Assembly (NCBI GenBank): GCA_944376795.1
Contig: CALWDW010000062.1
Location: forward strand, 1 to 37,588
DNA: 37,588 nucleotides
Origin: an uncultured Christensenellaceae bacterium
GTDB lineage: Bacteria; Bacillota; Clostridia; Christensenellales; UMGS416
Direction: 5' to 3'
Position numbers and translations under genes: made by a program. Shown here piece after piece: positions 24,726-32,704 of the stretch; positions within the stretch are counted from its first letter, which is position 1; each line of letters begins with the position of its first letter. The notes beneath the pieces are model-generated. The model worked only from the letters and a program-made list of their open reading frames with translations. It did no database searches and was not told the origin of the DNA.

Positions 24726-25715
24726 ATGGGGTTTCTGGGCGCGTATCTGCGGGAGCGAAGAAAGGCAATTCTACTGTTTCTGGGGGCAGTGCTGGTATTT
24801 GCCGTGGTCTTTGCGCTGTATGAGCTGCCCTTGGGCGCGGTGGGCTATCCGGCGCTGCTCTGCGGGGTACTGTTCCTGCTCTGTGGGCTATGGGATCTGC
24901 ACGCGGCCCAGCGCAAGCACCGCCGTCTGGAGGAGATTGCCCGGCTCCCCGCGCCGCTGATGGAGGGCTTTCCCAGGGTTCGCTCCCAGGGCGATGCCGA
25001 CTACCAGGACATCATTGCGGCACTGCGGCGGGAGCAGAACCGCCTGCAGACGGATATGAGCCTGCGCTTTCAGAATATGGCCGACTACTATACCACTTGG
25101 GTGCACCAGATCAAGACTCCTATCGCTGCCATGAAGCTGGCGCTGCAACAGGAGGATTCGGCCCTTTCCCGTCAGGTTTCCGAGGAGCTTCAGCGGATTG
25201 AGCAGTATGTGGAGATGGTGCTGGCCTACCTGCGTCTGGATGCCGACGCGACGGATTACGTGTTCCGGGAACAGGAACTGGATCCCATTGTCCGGGAGGC
25301 TGTGAAGAAATTTGCCGGCCAGTTCATCCGTAAGAAGCTTCGCCTTCGCTATGAACCCCTTCGGGGAAGGGTGCTGACCGATGAAAAGTGGCTGTCCTTC
25401 GTCATCGAGCAGGTACTGTCTAACGCCGTCAAGTATACCCCGGCCGGCGGCGTGGAAATCTTTCTGGAGGAGCCGCTGACCCTTTGCATTCGGGATACCG
25501 GAATCGGCATTGCGCCGGAGGATCTGCCTCGGGTCTTTGAGAAGAGCTACACCGGCTACAATGGCCGCAGCGATAAGAAGGCCAGCGGCATTGGACTCTA
25601 CCTGTGCAAAAGGATCTGCGCCGGGCTGGGGCATGAGATCCGCATCCAATCCGCACCGGGCGAAGGCACCGTGGTACGGCTTCATCTGGAGAGGCAGGCC
25701 GGGCGGGTGGAGTGA
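24726..25715 (+). CDS. BceS-type sensor histidine kinase
   Basis: 329 residues. Two hydrophobic segments near the N-terminus (about 14-34 and 38-58) with almost no external loop mark the intramembrane-sensing class that relies on a Bce-type transporter as sensor. The H-box is WVHQIKTPIAAM with H127; the N-box VIEQVLSNAVKYTP, G1 DTGIGIAPEDLPRVFEKSYTG and G2 ASGIGLYLCK complete the kinase domain. The ATG at 24726 follows GGGAGGG; the longer in-frame start overlaps the regulator. It is intact, while its partner regulator is frameshifted. Confidence 0.95.
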   Translation: MGFLGAYLRERRKAILLFLGAVLVFAVVFALYELPLGAVGYPALLCGVLFLLCGLWDLHAAQRKHRRLEEIARLPAPLMEGFPRVRSQGDADYQDIIAALRREQNRLQTDMSLRFQNMADYYTTWVHQIKTPIAAMKLALQQEDSALSRQVSEELQRIEQYVEMVLAYLRLDADATDYVFREQELDPIVREAVKKFAGQFIRKKLRLRYEPLRGRVLTDEKWLSFVIEQVLSNAVKYTPAGGVEIFLEEPLTLCIRDTGIGIAPEDLPRVFEKSYTGYNGRSDKKASGIGLYLCKRICAGLGHEIRIQSAPGEGTVVRLHLERQAGRVE

Positions 25716-25718
25716 CTT

Positions 25719-25794
25719 CTTACAAAAGTGTAAGGACTTCGGAGGGAAATGTAAGCCGATTCGATGGCGGCGCATTTCCCCCTTTTGCTACAAT
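25719..25794 (+). promoter_or_regulatory. Response-regulator operator and promoter of the ABC transporter genes
   Basis: CTTACA (25719-25724), 4 nt, TGTAAG (25729-25734) forms a perfect inverted repeat. A further TGTAAG at 25750-25755 lies exactly 21 bp (two helical turns) from the second half-site. A -10 TACAAT is at 25789-25794; the region where -35 should be (about 25766-25771) is poor. Half-sites just upstream of a missing -35 are typical of an activator-dependent promoter of an OmpR-type regulator. The adjacent BceRS-like pair is the obvious candidate. Confidence 0.75.
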
Positions 25795-25818
25795 GGGCCT
25801 GAAAAGGAGGATGTATGG

Positions 25819-26583
25819 ATGGGTATTTTGGAAGTGCATGCGGTGAAAAAGATCTATGCTTCCCGGTTCGGCGGGAATCAGGTGCAGGCCCTGTCCAATG
25901 TGAACTTTCAGGTGGAGGAGGGGGAGTATGTCGCCATTATGGGAGAATCCGGATCCGGCAAGACCACGCTGCTGAATATCCTGGCGGCGCTGGACCGGCC
26001 CACCGAGGGGAGCGTCTGGCTGGACGGAAGGGATCTCTCCAAAATCCGGGAGTCGGAAATGGCGGCATTCCGGCGGGATCATTTGGGCTTTGTATTCCAG
26101 GAGTTCAATCTGCTGGATACCTTCTCCGTGGAGGACAATATCTATCTGCCCCTGGTGCTGGCGGGGAAGAGCCATGCGGAGATGAAGCGGCGCCTGGCGC
26201 CCCTGGCCGAACAGCTGGGCATTACGTCCCTGCTGCGCAAGTATCCCTATGAGATCTCAGGGGGGCAGAAGCAGCGGGCTGCGGTGGCCCGGGCGCTGAT
26301 TACCGAGCCGCGGCTGCTGCTGGCTGACGAACCCACCGGCGCATTGGATTCCCGATCCACCGACGAGCTGCTGCGGCTCTTCGGGGAAATCAACCGGAAA
26401 GGGCAGACCATCCTGATGGTGACCCACTCGGTAAAAGCTGCCAGCCACGCCGGCCGGGTGATGTTTATCAAGGACGGGGAGGTGTACCATCAGCTCTACC
26501 GGGGGAACAGCACGGAAAACGAGCTGTACCAGAAGATTTCCGACACCCTGACCGTACTGGCGACGGGAGGTGCGGCCCGATGA
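25819..26583 (+). CDS. Bce-type ABC transporter ATP-binding protein
   Basis: 254 residues. ATPase of the MacB/LolD/BceA group. Walker A GESGSGKTT at residues 42-50, Q-loop FQEFNLLDTFSVEDNIYLPL, signature ISGGQKQR, Walker B LLLADEPTGALD and H-loop VTHS are all intact. ATG 25819 has AAGGAGG 8 nt upstream; longer in-frame starts overlap the operator region. It overlaps the permease gene by 4 nt (ATGA). The family usually removes or senses peptide antibiotics acting at the cell-wall lipid cycle; the substrate here is unknown. Confidence 0.95.
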   Translation: MGILEVHAVKKIYASRFGGNQVQALSNVNFQVEEGEYVAIMGESGSGKTTLLNILAALDRPTEGSVWLDGRDLSKIRESEMAAFRRDHLGFVFQEFNLLDTFSVEDNIYLPLVLAGKSHAEMKRRLAPLAEQLGITSLLRKYPYEISGGQKQRAAVARALITEPRLLLADEPTGALDSRSTDELLRLFGEINRKGQTILMVTHSVKAASHAGRVMFIKDGEVYHQLYRGNSTENELYQKISDTLTVLATGGAAR

Positions 26584-28625
26584 AGAGGGGAATTTATTGG
26601 GCGCTGGCCTGGTCGGGCATTCGAAAGAACCAGAGGCTGTATCTCCCTTATATTCTCACCTGTATGGGGACGGTGATGATGTGCTACATCATTTCCTTCC
26701 TGAGCATCTCCCCAACCTTTGCCGGGATCCCCGGTGGAAACACCATGCAGGGCTTTTTGGGGATGGGGTTTGGCGTTATGTCGGTGTTTTCGCTCATATT
26801 TTTGTTTTACACCAACTCCTTCCTCATCCGTAGGAGGAAGAAGGAGTTTGGCCTCTACAACATCCTGGGACTGGGAAAGAGGAACCTGGCGGTGGTGCTG
26901 GCGGCGGAGACCGTGATTCTGGCGGCTTTGGCCTTGGGGGGCGGCCTGCTCTTGGGGATCCTGCTCTCCAAGCTGGCGGAACTGTGCATGATCTGGATCC
27001 TGGGAGGGACGGCGGCGTTCTCCATGACGGTGGAATGGGGCTCGGTCTGCCAGACGGCGCTGCTATTTGGAGGTATCTTTGGGCTGATTTTCCTCAACAC
27101 CCTGTGCCAAATCCACCTGTCGCACCCAATCCAGCTGCTTCGCAGCGAGAGCGTGGGAGAAAAACCGCCCAAGGCCAACTGGGTGGCGGCGGTTCTCGGC
27201 GTGCTGCTTCTGGGAGCGGCCTACGCCCTGGCGGTGACCATCGAAGACCCGGTGACTGCGATCACCCTGTTCTTTTTTGCGGTGATCATGGTGGTGATTG
27301 CCACCTATCTGCTCTTTATTGCCGGATCGGTGGCGCTGTGTCGGGCTCTGCAGAAAAACCCTCGGTATTACTACAAGACCCATCATTTTGTGTCGGTAGC
27401 CTCCATGGCTTACCGAATGAAGCGCAACGGCGCGGGGCTGGCTTCCATCTGCATCCTGTGCACCATGGTGCTGGTGATGGTGTCCTCCACCGTATGCTTG
27501 TTTATCGGTGTGGAGGACAGCCTGCGGAATCAGTATCCGCGGAATATCAACCTGGACGCCGCGGTCAGCGAGACTTCATACCTGGACGGAGAGGCGGCCC
27601 AGGAGACCCAGGCCATGGTGGAAGCCGTTGTAGCGGCTCACGGAGAGATCCAGGAAAATGTGCTCACCTACCGCACGGCGGCCTTTGTGGGGTTGCTGGA
27701 AGGAGACCGCCTCCTATTGGACAACGCCCTGTATGAGCAGCGGATGGACGTCATTTCCGACCTCTGGCAGGTCTATATTGTCCCCCTTTCGGACTATAAT
27801 CGATTGATGGGAACCGGCGAGGCCCTGGAGCCCGGGGAAGCGCTGCTCTACGCCGACGCGGAGGTGGACTTGGAGGGGAAGACGATTCGCTTGGGAGACG
27901 GCGGGACGCTGGAGGTGTGCCGGCAGGTGGAGGGCTTTCAGGATAACGGCGTGGATGCGATGCAGGTGGTGCCGTCCCTTTACTTCTTTGTGCCGGATTT
28001 CGCAGCGGTGGTGGAGCCGCTGCAGGCAAGCCAGCGGGAGTGGGTATCTCTCCATTGGTACTATGGTTTTGATCTCTCCTGTAGGGACGAAGCGCAGATC
28101 CGTATCCAGGAGGCCCTCGCCCAGGAGGCTGCGGCGCTGGAGGCCCGGTCCCCGGCGTTTGCCGGTTTCCACATCCTGGTGGATGGGGTGGCTACGGAGC
28201 GCGCCGGGGTGTACGGCATGTATGGCGGCCTGTTTTTCTTGGGAATACTGTTGGGGATCGGATTCATTCTGGCGGCGGTGCTGATTCTTTACTATAAGCA
28301 GATCTGTGAGGGCTATGAGGACCAGGCGAAGTTCGATATCATGCAAAAGGTGGGCATGACCCAGCGTGAGATCCGGCGAAGCATCAATTCCCAGGTACTG
28401 ACGGTTTTCTTTCTGCCCCTGGCTGCGGCGGGCGTCCACCTGGCCTTCGCCTTCCCTCTGGTGCGGAAGCTGCTGCTGCTGTTTGGCGTGACCAACGCGC
28501 CGCTGCTGACAGCCGTGACGGCGGTGTGCTTCGTGATATTTGCCCTGTTCTACACGGCTGTATACAGGATGACCTCCGGAGCCTACTTTGCCATTGTCAG
28601 CGGGATGCGGGGGGAGAACGGATGA
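26580..28625 (+). CDS. Bce-type FtsX-like ABC transporter permease
   Basis: 681 residues. The topology fits BceB permeases: about ten hydrophobic segments (roughly 20-42, 58-82, 104-130, 155-178, 203-222, 226-250, 288-310, then 548-572, 603-625, 638-660). A large extracellular domain lies between the seventh and eighth (about 312-545), the presumed peptide-sensing part. RRRKKEFGLYNILGLGKRN after the second segment and KVGMTQREIRRSINSQ near the C-terminus are typical FtsX-domain motifs. It forms a complex with the ATPase and probably with the histidine kinase. Confidence 0.94.
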   Translation: MKRGIYWALAWSGIRKNQRLYLPYILTCMGTVMMCYIISFLSISPTFAGIPGGNTMQGFLGMGFGVMSVFSLIFLFYTNSFLIRRRKKEFGLYNILGLGKRNLAVVLAAETVILAALALGGGLLLGILLSKLAELCMIWILGGTAAFSMTVEWGSVCQTALLFGGIFGLIFLNTLCQIHLSHPIQLLRSESVGEKPPKANWVAAVLGVLLLGAAYALAVTIEDPVTAITLFFFAVIMVVIATYLLFIAGSVALCRALQKNPRYYYKTHHFVSVASMAYRMKRNGAGLASICILCTMVLVMVSSTVCLFIGVEDSLRNQYPRNINLDAAVSETSYLDGEAAQETQAMVEAVVAAHGEIQENVLTYRTAAFVGLLEGDRLLLDNALYEQRMDVISDLWQVYIVPLSDYNRLMGTGEALEPGEALLYADAEVDLEGKTIRLGDGGTLEVCRQVEGFQDNGVDAMQVVPSLYFFVPDFAAVVEPLQASQREWVSLHWYYGFDLSCRDEAQIRIQEALAQEAAALEARSPAFAGFHILVDGVATERAGVYGMYGGLFFLGILLGIGFILAAVLILYYKQICEGYEDQAKFDIMQKVGMTQREIRRSINSQVLTVFFLPLAAAGVHLAFAFPLVRKLLLLFGVTNAPLLTAVTAVCFVIFALFYTAVYRMTSGAYFAIVSGMRGENG

Positions 28626-28847
28626 ATGTACGTTGATGGAACCTTGGAACGGAGGCGGGAAACAGTGCATGGAAGCGCGTGGATGCGGCGTACACGGCGC
28701 GGCCTTAGCCAGGCAGTAACCTGGACGGGGGTCGGTGTGGTGGGCGTGCTGGCAGTCCCTGCCGGGTTGCTGTTTCTATTAATCTCCGGCGTCTGGAGAG
28801 CAACAGACCGCATTACGGCCCGGCTGGAAGGGGAACGGAGGGATTGA
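28626..28847 (+). CDS. Small single-pass membrane protein, unknown function
   Basis: 73 residues from ATG 28626, 1 nt after the permease stop region; a GTG at 28665 after GGAGGCGGG would give a shorter 60-residue form. It has a basic N-terminal part (WMRRTRRGLSQ), one hydrophobic stretch (about residues 33-58, VGVVGVLAVPAGLLFLLISGVW) and a charged tail. No family was recognised. Its place at the end of the Bce-type cassette suggests it is cotranscribed. Confidence 0.55.
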   Translation: MYVDGTLERRRETVHGSAWMRRTRRGLSQAVTWTGVGVVGVLAVPAGLLFLLISGVWRATDRITARLEGERRD

Positions 28848-29336
28848 TACCGGTTGCGGCAAAGAGCCTTTCCCTGCTTTTTCAGAAGGCTCGGGACTAG
28901 GCAAAGCCTTCTGCGTCCTCCGCAGCGGATAAAGCGCCCCCTGGCAGGAGCGCGCAAAAGGGGAACCTGGGCGCTGGGGATACGAGGGTGCGGCCGTGCC
29001 CGGAAGCTTTGCACCTTTGCGCATATGTGATTTGTCCAGAGGTTTTGTCAAACCGCCCATGGAAAACGTCCCATGGGCGGTTTGGCATGGAATGCAATGC
29101 TTCAGGAGGCTTGCGCCAAAGACGCCGACGGGTATGAATAGAATCAATATCGTACGTATGGCAGCATGCAAAAGAGAAACGGGACGGTCCGGTGGTACCC
29201 CGGAGGGGAGCATGAGGCATGCCGTCCTATTTTTCGAGCCTAAAATGGCGGGGAATGGGAACTTTTACTTCCAACCTGTCATCCAAATGGTATCCGGTAA
29301 CCGAGACCGCCAAGCTGAATTTGGAGGGTAGATCCT
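28848..29336 (+). other. Non-coding spacer with a long perfect hairpin
   Basis: 489 bp without a gene I can support. A 111-codon ORF (28996-29331) crosses the hairpin and has no ribosome binding site or family likeness, so it is not annotated. A weak promoter-like pair (TTGCGC near 29112 and TATGAA about 16 bp on) is possible but unconvincing. The stretch ends with TTGGAGGG, the ribosome binding site of the next gene. Confidence 0.5.
29049..29084. repeat. Perfect 14-bp hairpin
   Basis: The arm at 29049-29062 (CAAACCGCCCATGG) is the exact complement of the arm at 29071-29084, with an 8-nt loop. No T-run follows on either strand (only GCATGG on +), so a Rho-independent terminator is doubtful; an RNA-processing or attenuator element is possible. 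Confidence 0.7.
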
Positions 29337-30494
29337 ATGCGACACGCCCATCAGAACCCCCGACGTCATCCTGTGCTTAAGGCCATACTGGCCGTGCTGC
29401 TGGCACTGATCCTGCTGCTGGCGGGAAGCATTGCCTTCATCCTCTACGGCCCCAATACCGAACTACGGGACCTGTACGTGACCACCTTCTTGCAGACCTC
29501 TGCCATGAAATTTATGGCCACTGCCTTCCTTCCGGAGGCCACCATCCAGGAGATCCTGGAAAACAATCGGGTAATCCCGCCTTCGGAGGCCTCCGATCCC
29601 TCCAAGGTGCAGATTGCCGGACGGGAGACGGCCACCCCTGTGCCGGCGCCCACCCCCAGCCCATCGCCGCGGCCCACCAGGGAGTCCCCGGGGCCTGCGG
29701 CGCCCACCCCCAGCCCTACGCCGACCCCCACGCCCACGCCAACCCCTACGCCCACGCCTAAGCTCTTTTCCGATCTGCCCAACGCCAATCCCTTGACCGA
29801 CGGCATGGAGGGAATCCAGCTGCTGGACATTGAGTACAACGGCAGCCACGGCTATATGCTGGTGGTGTCCGACCCGTCCCGGGTGGGAGTGGGCGTTACG
29901 GCCAACCTGGGTAAGCGGGGCCAGAAGCTGCCCGACCTCTGCGCCGGGTACGACGCCATTGCGGGGATCAACGGCGGAGCGTTTGAGGATATCGACGGCC
30001 ACGGCCACGGCGGCACCCCTCTGGGCTGCGTGGTGGTGGACGGCAAGGTGATCACCTTCGACGGGAAAGAGGACGAAAAGGTGGAGATTATCGGCTTCAA
30101 CGAGGACGATGTGCTGGTAATCGGTTCCTTTACCCGGGCCGGGCTTGCTGAGGCCAGGATCCGGGACGCGGTCTCCTTTGGCCCCATGCTGATCATGGAC
30201 GGCGAGGCCAGCGAGGTCCGGGGCAATGGCGGCGGCGGCCTGCAGCCCCGGACGGCCATCGCCCAGCGGCAGGACGGCGCGGTGCTCCTGCTGGTCATGG
30301 ATGGACGGCAGGTCTCCAGCCCCGGGGTTACCTATAAGCAGATGGTGGAGATCCTGCTGGAGTACGGCGCCTACAATGCCGCCAACCTGGACGGGGGAAG
30401 CTCCAGCACCTTTGTCCTGGATGGAGAGATCCTGAACCATCCCTGCGGCCCCGCCGGGGCCCGTTACCTGCCCACAGGCTTCATCGTTCGGTAA
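29337..30494 (+). CDS. Membrane-anchored phosphodiester glycosidase (NAGPA-domain) protein
   Basis: 385 residues. An N-terminal transmembrane anchor (about residues 14-38) precedes a Thr/Pro repeat linker (about 98-145), then a NAGPA/phosphodiester-glycosidase domain (about 155-385). Domain marks are IAGINGGAF, HGGTPLGCVVVDGK, SFGPMLIMDG, LQPRTAIAQRQDG and NLDGGSSSTFV. Relatives cleave or bind phosphodiester-linked sugars and are common in Gram-positive surface-polysaccharide loci. The external location is inferred from the anchor. TTGGAGGG precedes the ATG. The next gene, 15 nt on, shares the linker type. Confidence 0.88.
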   Translation: MRHAHQNPRRHPVLKAILAVLLALILLLAGSIAFILYGPNTELRDLYVTTFLQTSAMKFMATAFLPEATIQEILENNRVIPPSEASDPSKVQIAGRETATPVPAPTPSPSPRPTRESPGPAAPTPSPTPTPTPTPTPTPTPKLFSDLPNANPLTDGMEGIQLLDIEYNGSHGYMLVVSDPSRVGVGVTANLGKRGQKLPDLCAGYDAIAGINGGAFEDIDGHGHGGTPLGCVVVDGKVITFDGKEDEKVEIIGFNEDDVLVIGSFTRAGLAEARIRDAVSFGPMLIMDGEASEVRGNGGGGLQPRTAIAQRQDGAVLLLVMDGRQVSSPGVTYKQMVEILLEYGAYNAANLDGGSSSTFVLDGEILNHPCGPAGARYLPTGFIVR

Positions 30495-30509
30495 AGGAGG
30501 AATTCCCCC

Positions 30510-31679
30510 ATGCGCCGTCTTCTGCCGCTGCTTCTCATAGCAATGCTCCTCTGTGGGTGCGCGCCGGCCGCCCAAACGCCGGTTTTCACGGCGACCGCCG
30601 CGGCAACAACGCCCAGCCCCACGGCCGTTCCCAGCCCTACGCCTGCGCCCTCTCCCACGGCCACGCCCAGCCCCACGCCATCGCCCAGCCCTACGCTCGC
30701 CCCATCGCCCGCTCCCACGCCGGTGGATGTTTTTTCCCTGACCATTCTGCCTCCGGAGAATCCCAACGCTGCCCGGCCTCTGGAAATTCCCACCTACGAC
30801 GGCAAGGGACAGACCACCCATCCCAAGGTTCTGTATTTCCCGGAAAAATGGCATGGCTGGCGCTACTGGATGGTGCATACCCCTTACCCGGGCTGCCACA
30901 ATAAGGTGGAGAATCCCTCCATCGTGGTCAGCCAGGACGGGATCCACTGGACCGAGCCGGAGGGCCTTGTCAACCCGGTCAGCGGGCTGCCGCCCACCTT
31001 CCAGAACTCTGCCCACTACTCTGACGGCCACCTGCTCCTGCGGGAGGATACCCTGGAGCTCTGGTTCCGGCACAATGGAGGCCAGGATCCCCAGCGCAAT
31101 GCCGACAACGACGGGGCGGAGATTCTGCGCATTACCTCCCAGGACGGGATTCACTGGACCGAACCCGAGGTCATGCTGGCTAAGAACGGCCGCAAACCCT
31201 ATCTCTCTCCCATCGTCATGTGGGAAGAAGGCGGCTATACCATGTGGTATTCAGCCCATGATGGGCGGCTGTACCGCCGTATCTCCTCAGATGGGAAGGA
31301 CTGGGGCCCGGAGGAGGCTGCTGACCTGGCCTATCCCGGGTACAAGGTGTGGCACCAGGATATGATCTCTACGGATCTGGGTTACGAGATCGTGTTCTGC
31401 GCCAAGACCGACGACGGCCTGCGGGACAATCTCCAGCATCAGGAGCTCTTCTATGCCATGAGCGAGGACGGCCTGCACTTTACCGAGCCGGTGAAGATCC
31501 TCTCCTACCGGGATCGGGGAGACGCCTTGGACAACAATTCCATCTATCGGGCCAGCTTGGTTTCCACCCAGGAGGGTTATCGGCTCTATTACTCCGCCAT
31601 GAACGACCGGCGTCAGTGGCACATATTCCTGAGCCAGGGCCCCAGCATTGCAGAGCTCACCGGGTACGGCGCCGGATAA
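30510..31679 (+). CDS. Secreted lipoprotein with Thr/Pro linker and Asp-box-like repeats
   Basis: 389 residues. A signal peptide with lipobox (LLCGC, lipid-bearing C17) is followed by a Ser/Pro/Thr repeat linker (about 24-72) and a globular part. That part shows at least four repeats of the S-x-D-G-x-x-W/F-T/G type (SQDGIHWTEP twice, SSDGKDWGPE, SEDGLHFTEP), as in sialidase/GH43-like beta-propellers. WYSAHDG and RLYYSAMNDR suggest propeller blades. The exact glycosidase family and activity are not certain. AAAGGAGGA precedes the ATG. It is probably cotranscribed with the NAGPA-domain gene. Confidence 0.8.
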   Translation: MRRLLPLLLIAMLLCGCAPAAQTPVFTATAAATTPSPTAVPSPTPAPSPTATPSPTPSPSPTLAPSPAPTPVDVFSLTILPPENPNAARPLEIPTYDGKGQTTHPKVLYFPEKWHGWRYWMVHTPYPGCHNKVENPSIVVSQDGIHWTEPEGLVNPVSGLPPTFQNSAHYSDGHLLLREDTLELWFRHNGGQDPQRNADNDGAEILRITSQDGIHWTEPEVMLAKNGRKPYLSPIVMWEEGGYTMWYSAHDGRLYRRISSDGKDWGPEEAADLAYPGYKVWHQDMISTDLGYEIVFCAKTDDGLRDNLQHQELFYAMSEDGLHFTEPVKILSYRDRGDALDNNSIYRASLVSTQEGYRLYYSAMNDRRQWHIFLSQGPSIAELTGYGAG

Positions 31680-31683
31680 GGGC

Positions 31684-31711
31684 TTGCAAAAGTATAAAAA
31701 AGAGTTATACT
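31684..31711 (+). promoter_or_regulatory. Promoter of trxB-like gene
   Basis: TTGCAA (31684-31689) and TATACT (31706-31711) are 16 bp apart in an otherwise A/T-rich stretch unusual for this genome. A start near 31718 leaves a leader of about 20 nt before the ATG. Confidence 0.65.
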
Positions 31712-31738
31712 ATATGGGAATATGCGGGAGGTTTGCTT

Positions 31739-32647
31739 ATGAACTCTTGGGATCTTATCATCGTCGGCGGCGGGCCGGCGGGGCTGACCGCCGGACTGTA
31801 TGCCTGCCGGGCAGGGCTGAAAACCATGCTCACCGAGCGGATGTTCACCGGCGGACAGATTGTGACGACCGAGCTTTTGGAGAACTATCCCGGCTTCCCT
31901 GCAGGAATCTCCGGGGTGGACATTGGGCTGGCCATGATGGAGCAGGCTACCAAATTCGGGCTGACCGTGCAGTATGAGGGCGTGGAGTCCCTGGAATTGG
32001 CCGGGCCGGAGAAGCGTGTGACCACTACCGGCGGCGTCTATACCGCCCGGACGGTGATCCTCTGCATGGGGGCGCAGCCCCGGACCCTGGGGCTTCCCCG
32101 GGAGGAAGCCCTACGTGGGAAGGGAGTTTCCTACTGCGCCACCTGTGACGGCGCCTTTTTCCGGGACCGGGACGTGGCCGTGGTGGGCGGCGGGGATACC
32201 GCTTGTGAAGATGCGCTCTACCTTTCCCGGGTGGCGCGGTCGGTGACGCTGATCCATCGCCGGGATACCCTACGGGGGTCGGCCATTCTCCAGCAACGGA
32301 TCGGCCAGCGGGAGAATATCGCCCTGCTGTTGGAGAGTCAGGTGACCGAGCTGCTGGGAGAGGATGCCCTCCGCGCTGTCAAGGTGCAGACCCCGCAGGG
32401 AAGCCGGGAACTGTCGGTTTCCGGTCTGTTTGTGGCGGTGGGAACGACCCCTATGACCGCCCTGGTGCGGGATCAGCTGGCCTGCGATGAAGCAGGTTAT
32501 ATCCGCACCGACCGTGCCTGCCGCACCAGCCTGGAGGGCGTGTGGGCGGCGGGGGATATCCGGGATACCGTGCTTCGCCAGGTGGTGACTGCGGCGGCCG
32601 ACGGCGCGATAGCGGCCACCGAAGCCCAGCGTTATCTCATGGGATAG
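31739..32647 (+). CDS. trxB: Thioredoxin reductase
   Basis: 302 residues. It transfers electrons from NADPH via FAD to thioredoxin. The FAD motif GGGPAGLTAG is at residues 10-19, the redox-active CATC at C133/C136 in YCATCDGAFF, and the NADPH motif GGGDTA near 150-155. The C-terminal GVWAAGDIRD is also conserved. The ATG at 31739 has GGGAGG 8-9 nt upstream; the longer frame upstream is a shadow of the lipoprotein gene. The substrate could be a thioredoxin-like partner elsewhere, since no trxA is adjacent. Confidence 0.94.
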   Translation: MNSWDLIIVGGGPAGLTAGLYACRAGLKTMLTERMFTGGQIVTTELLENYPGFPAGISGVDIGLAMMEQATKFGLTVQYEGVESLELAGPEKRVTTTGGVYTARTVILCMGAQPRTLGLPREEALRGKGVSYCATCDGAFFRDRDVAVVGGGDTACEDALYLSRVARSVTLIHRRDTLRGSAILQQRIGQRENIALLLESQVTELLGEDALRAVKVQTPQGSRELSVSGLFVAVGTTPMTALVRDQLACDEAGYIRTDRACRTSLEGVWAAGDIRDTVLRQVVTAAADGAIAATEAQRYLMG

Positions 32648-32704
32648 TCTAACGCTTCCGGGAACGGCGTATGCTGGAAAAAGACCAAGGAACGGGAGAT
32701 GGGT

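Noticed and set aside
28996..29331. 111-codon plus-strand ORF between the Bce-type cassette and the NAGPA-domain gene
   Set aside because: It runs through a perfect 14-bp hairpin, has no ribosome binding site, no family likeness and ends just at the next gene's leader.
29640..29760. Short repeated units (ACGCC/CCCAGCCC) resembling a repeat array, also at 30610-30720
   Set aside because: They are in-frame Thr-Pro/Ser-Pro codon repeats of the two secreted proteins, with no constant repeats and unique spacers, so not CRISPR.
29463..31154. 563-codon minus-strand ORF (and similar long minus-strand ORFs at 9693-11021 and 13069-14568)
   Set aside because: They lie antisense to clear genes (NAGPA-domain/lipoprotein, secY, rpsM-rpsD); their length follows from the high GC and codon pattern of the sense genes, and the products are low-complexity.
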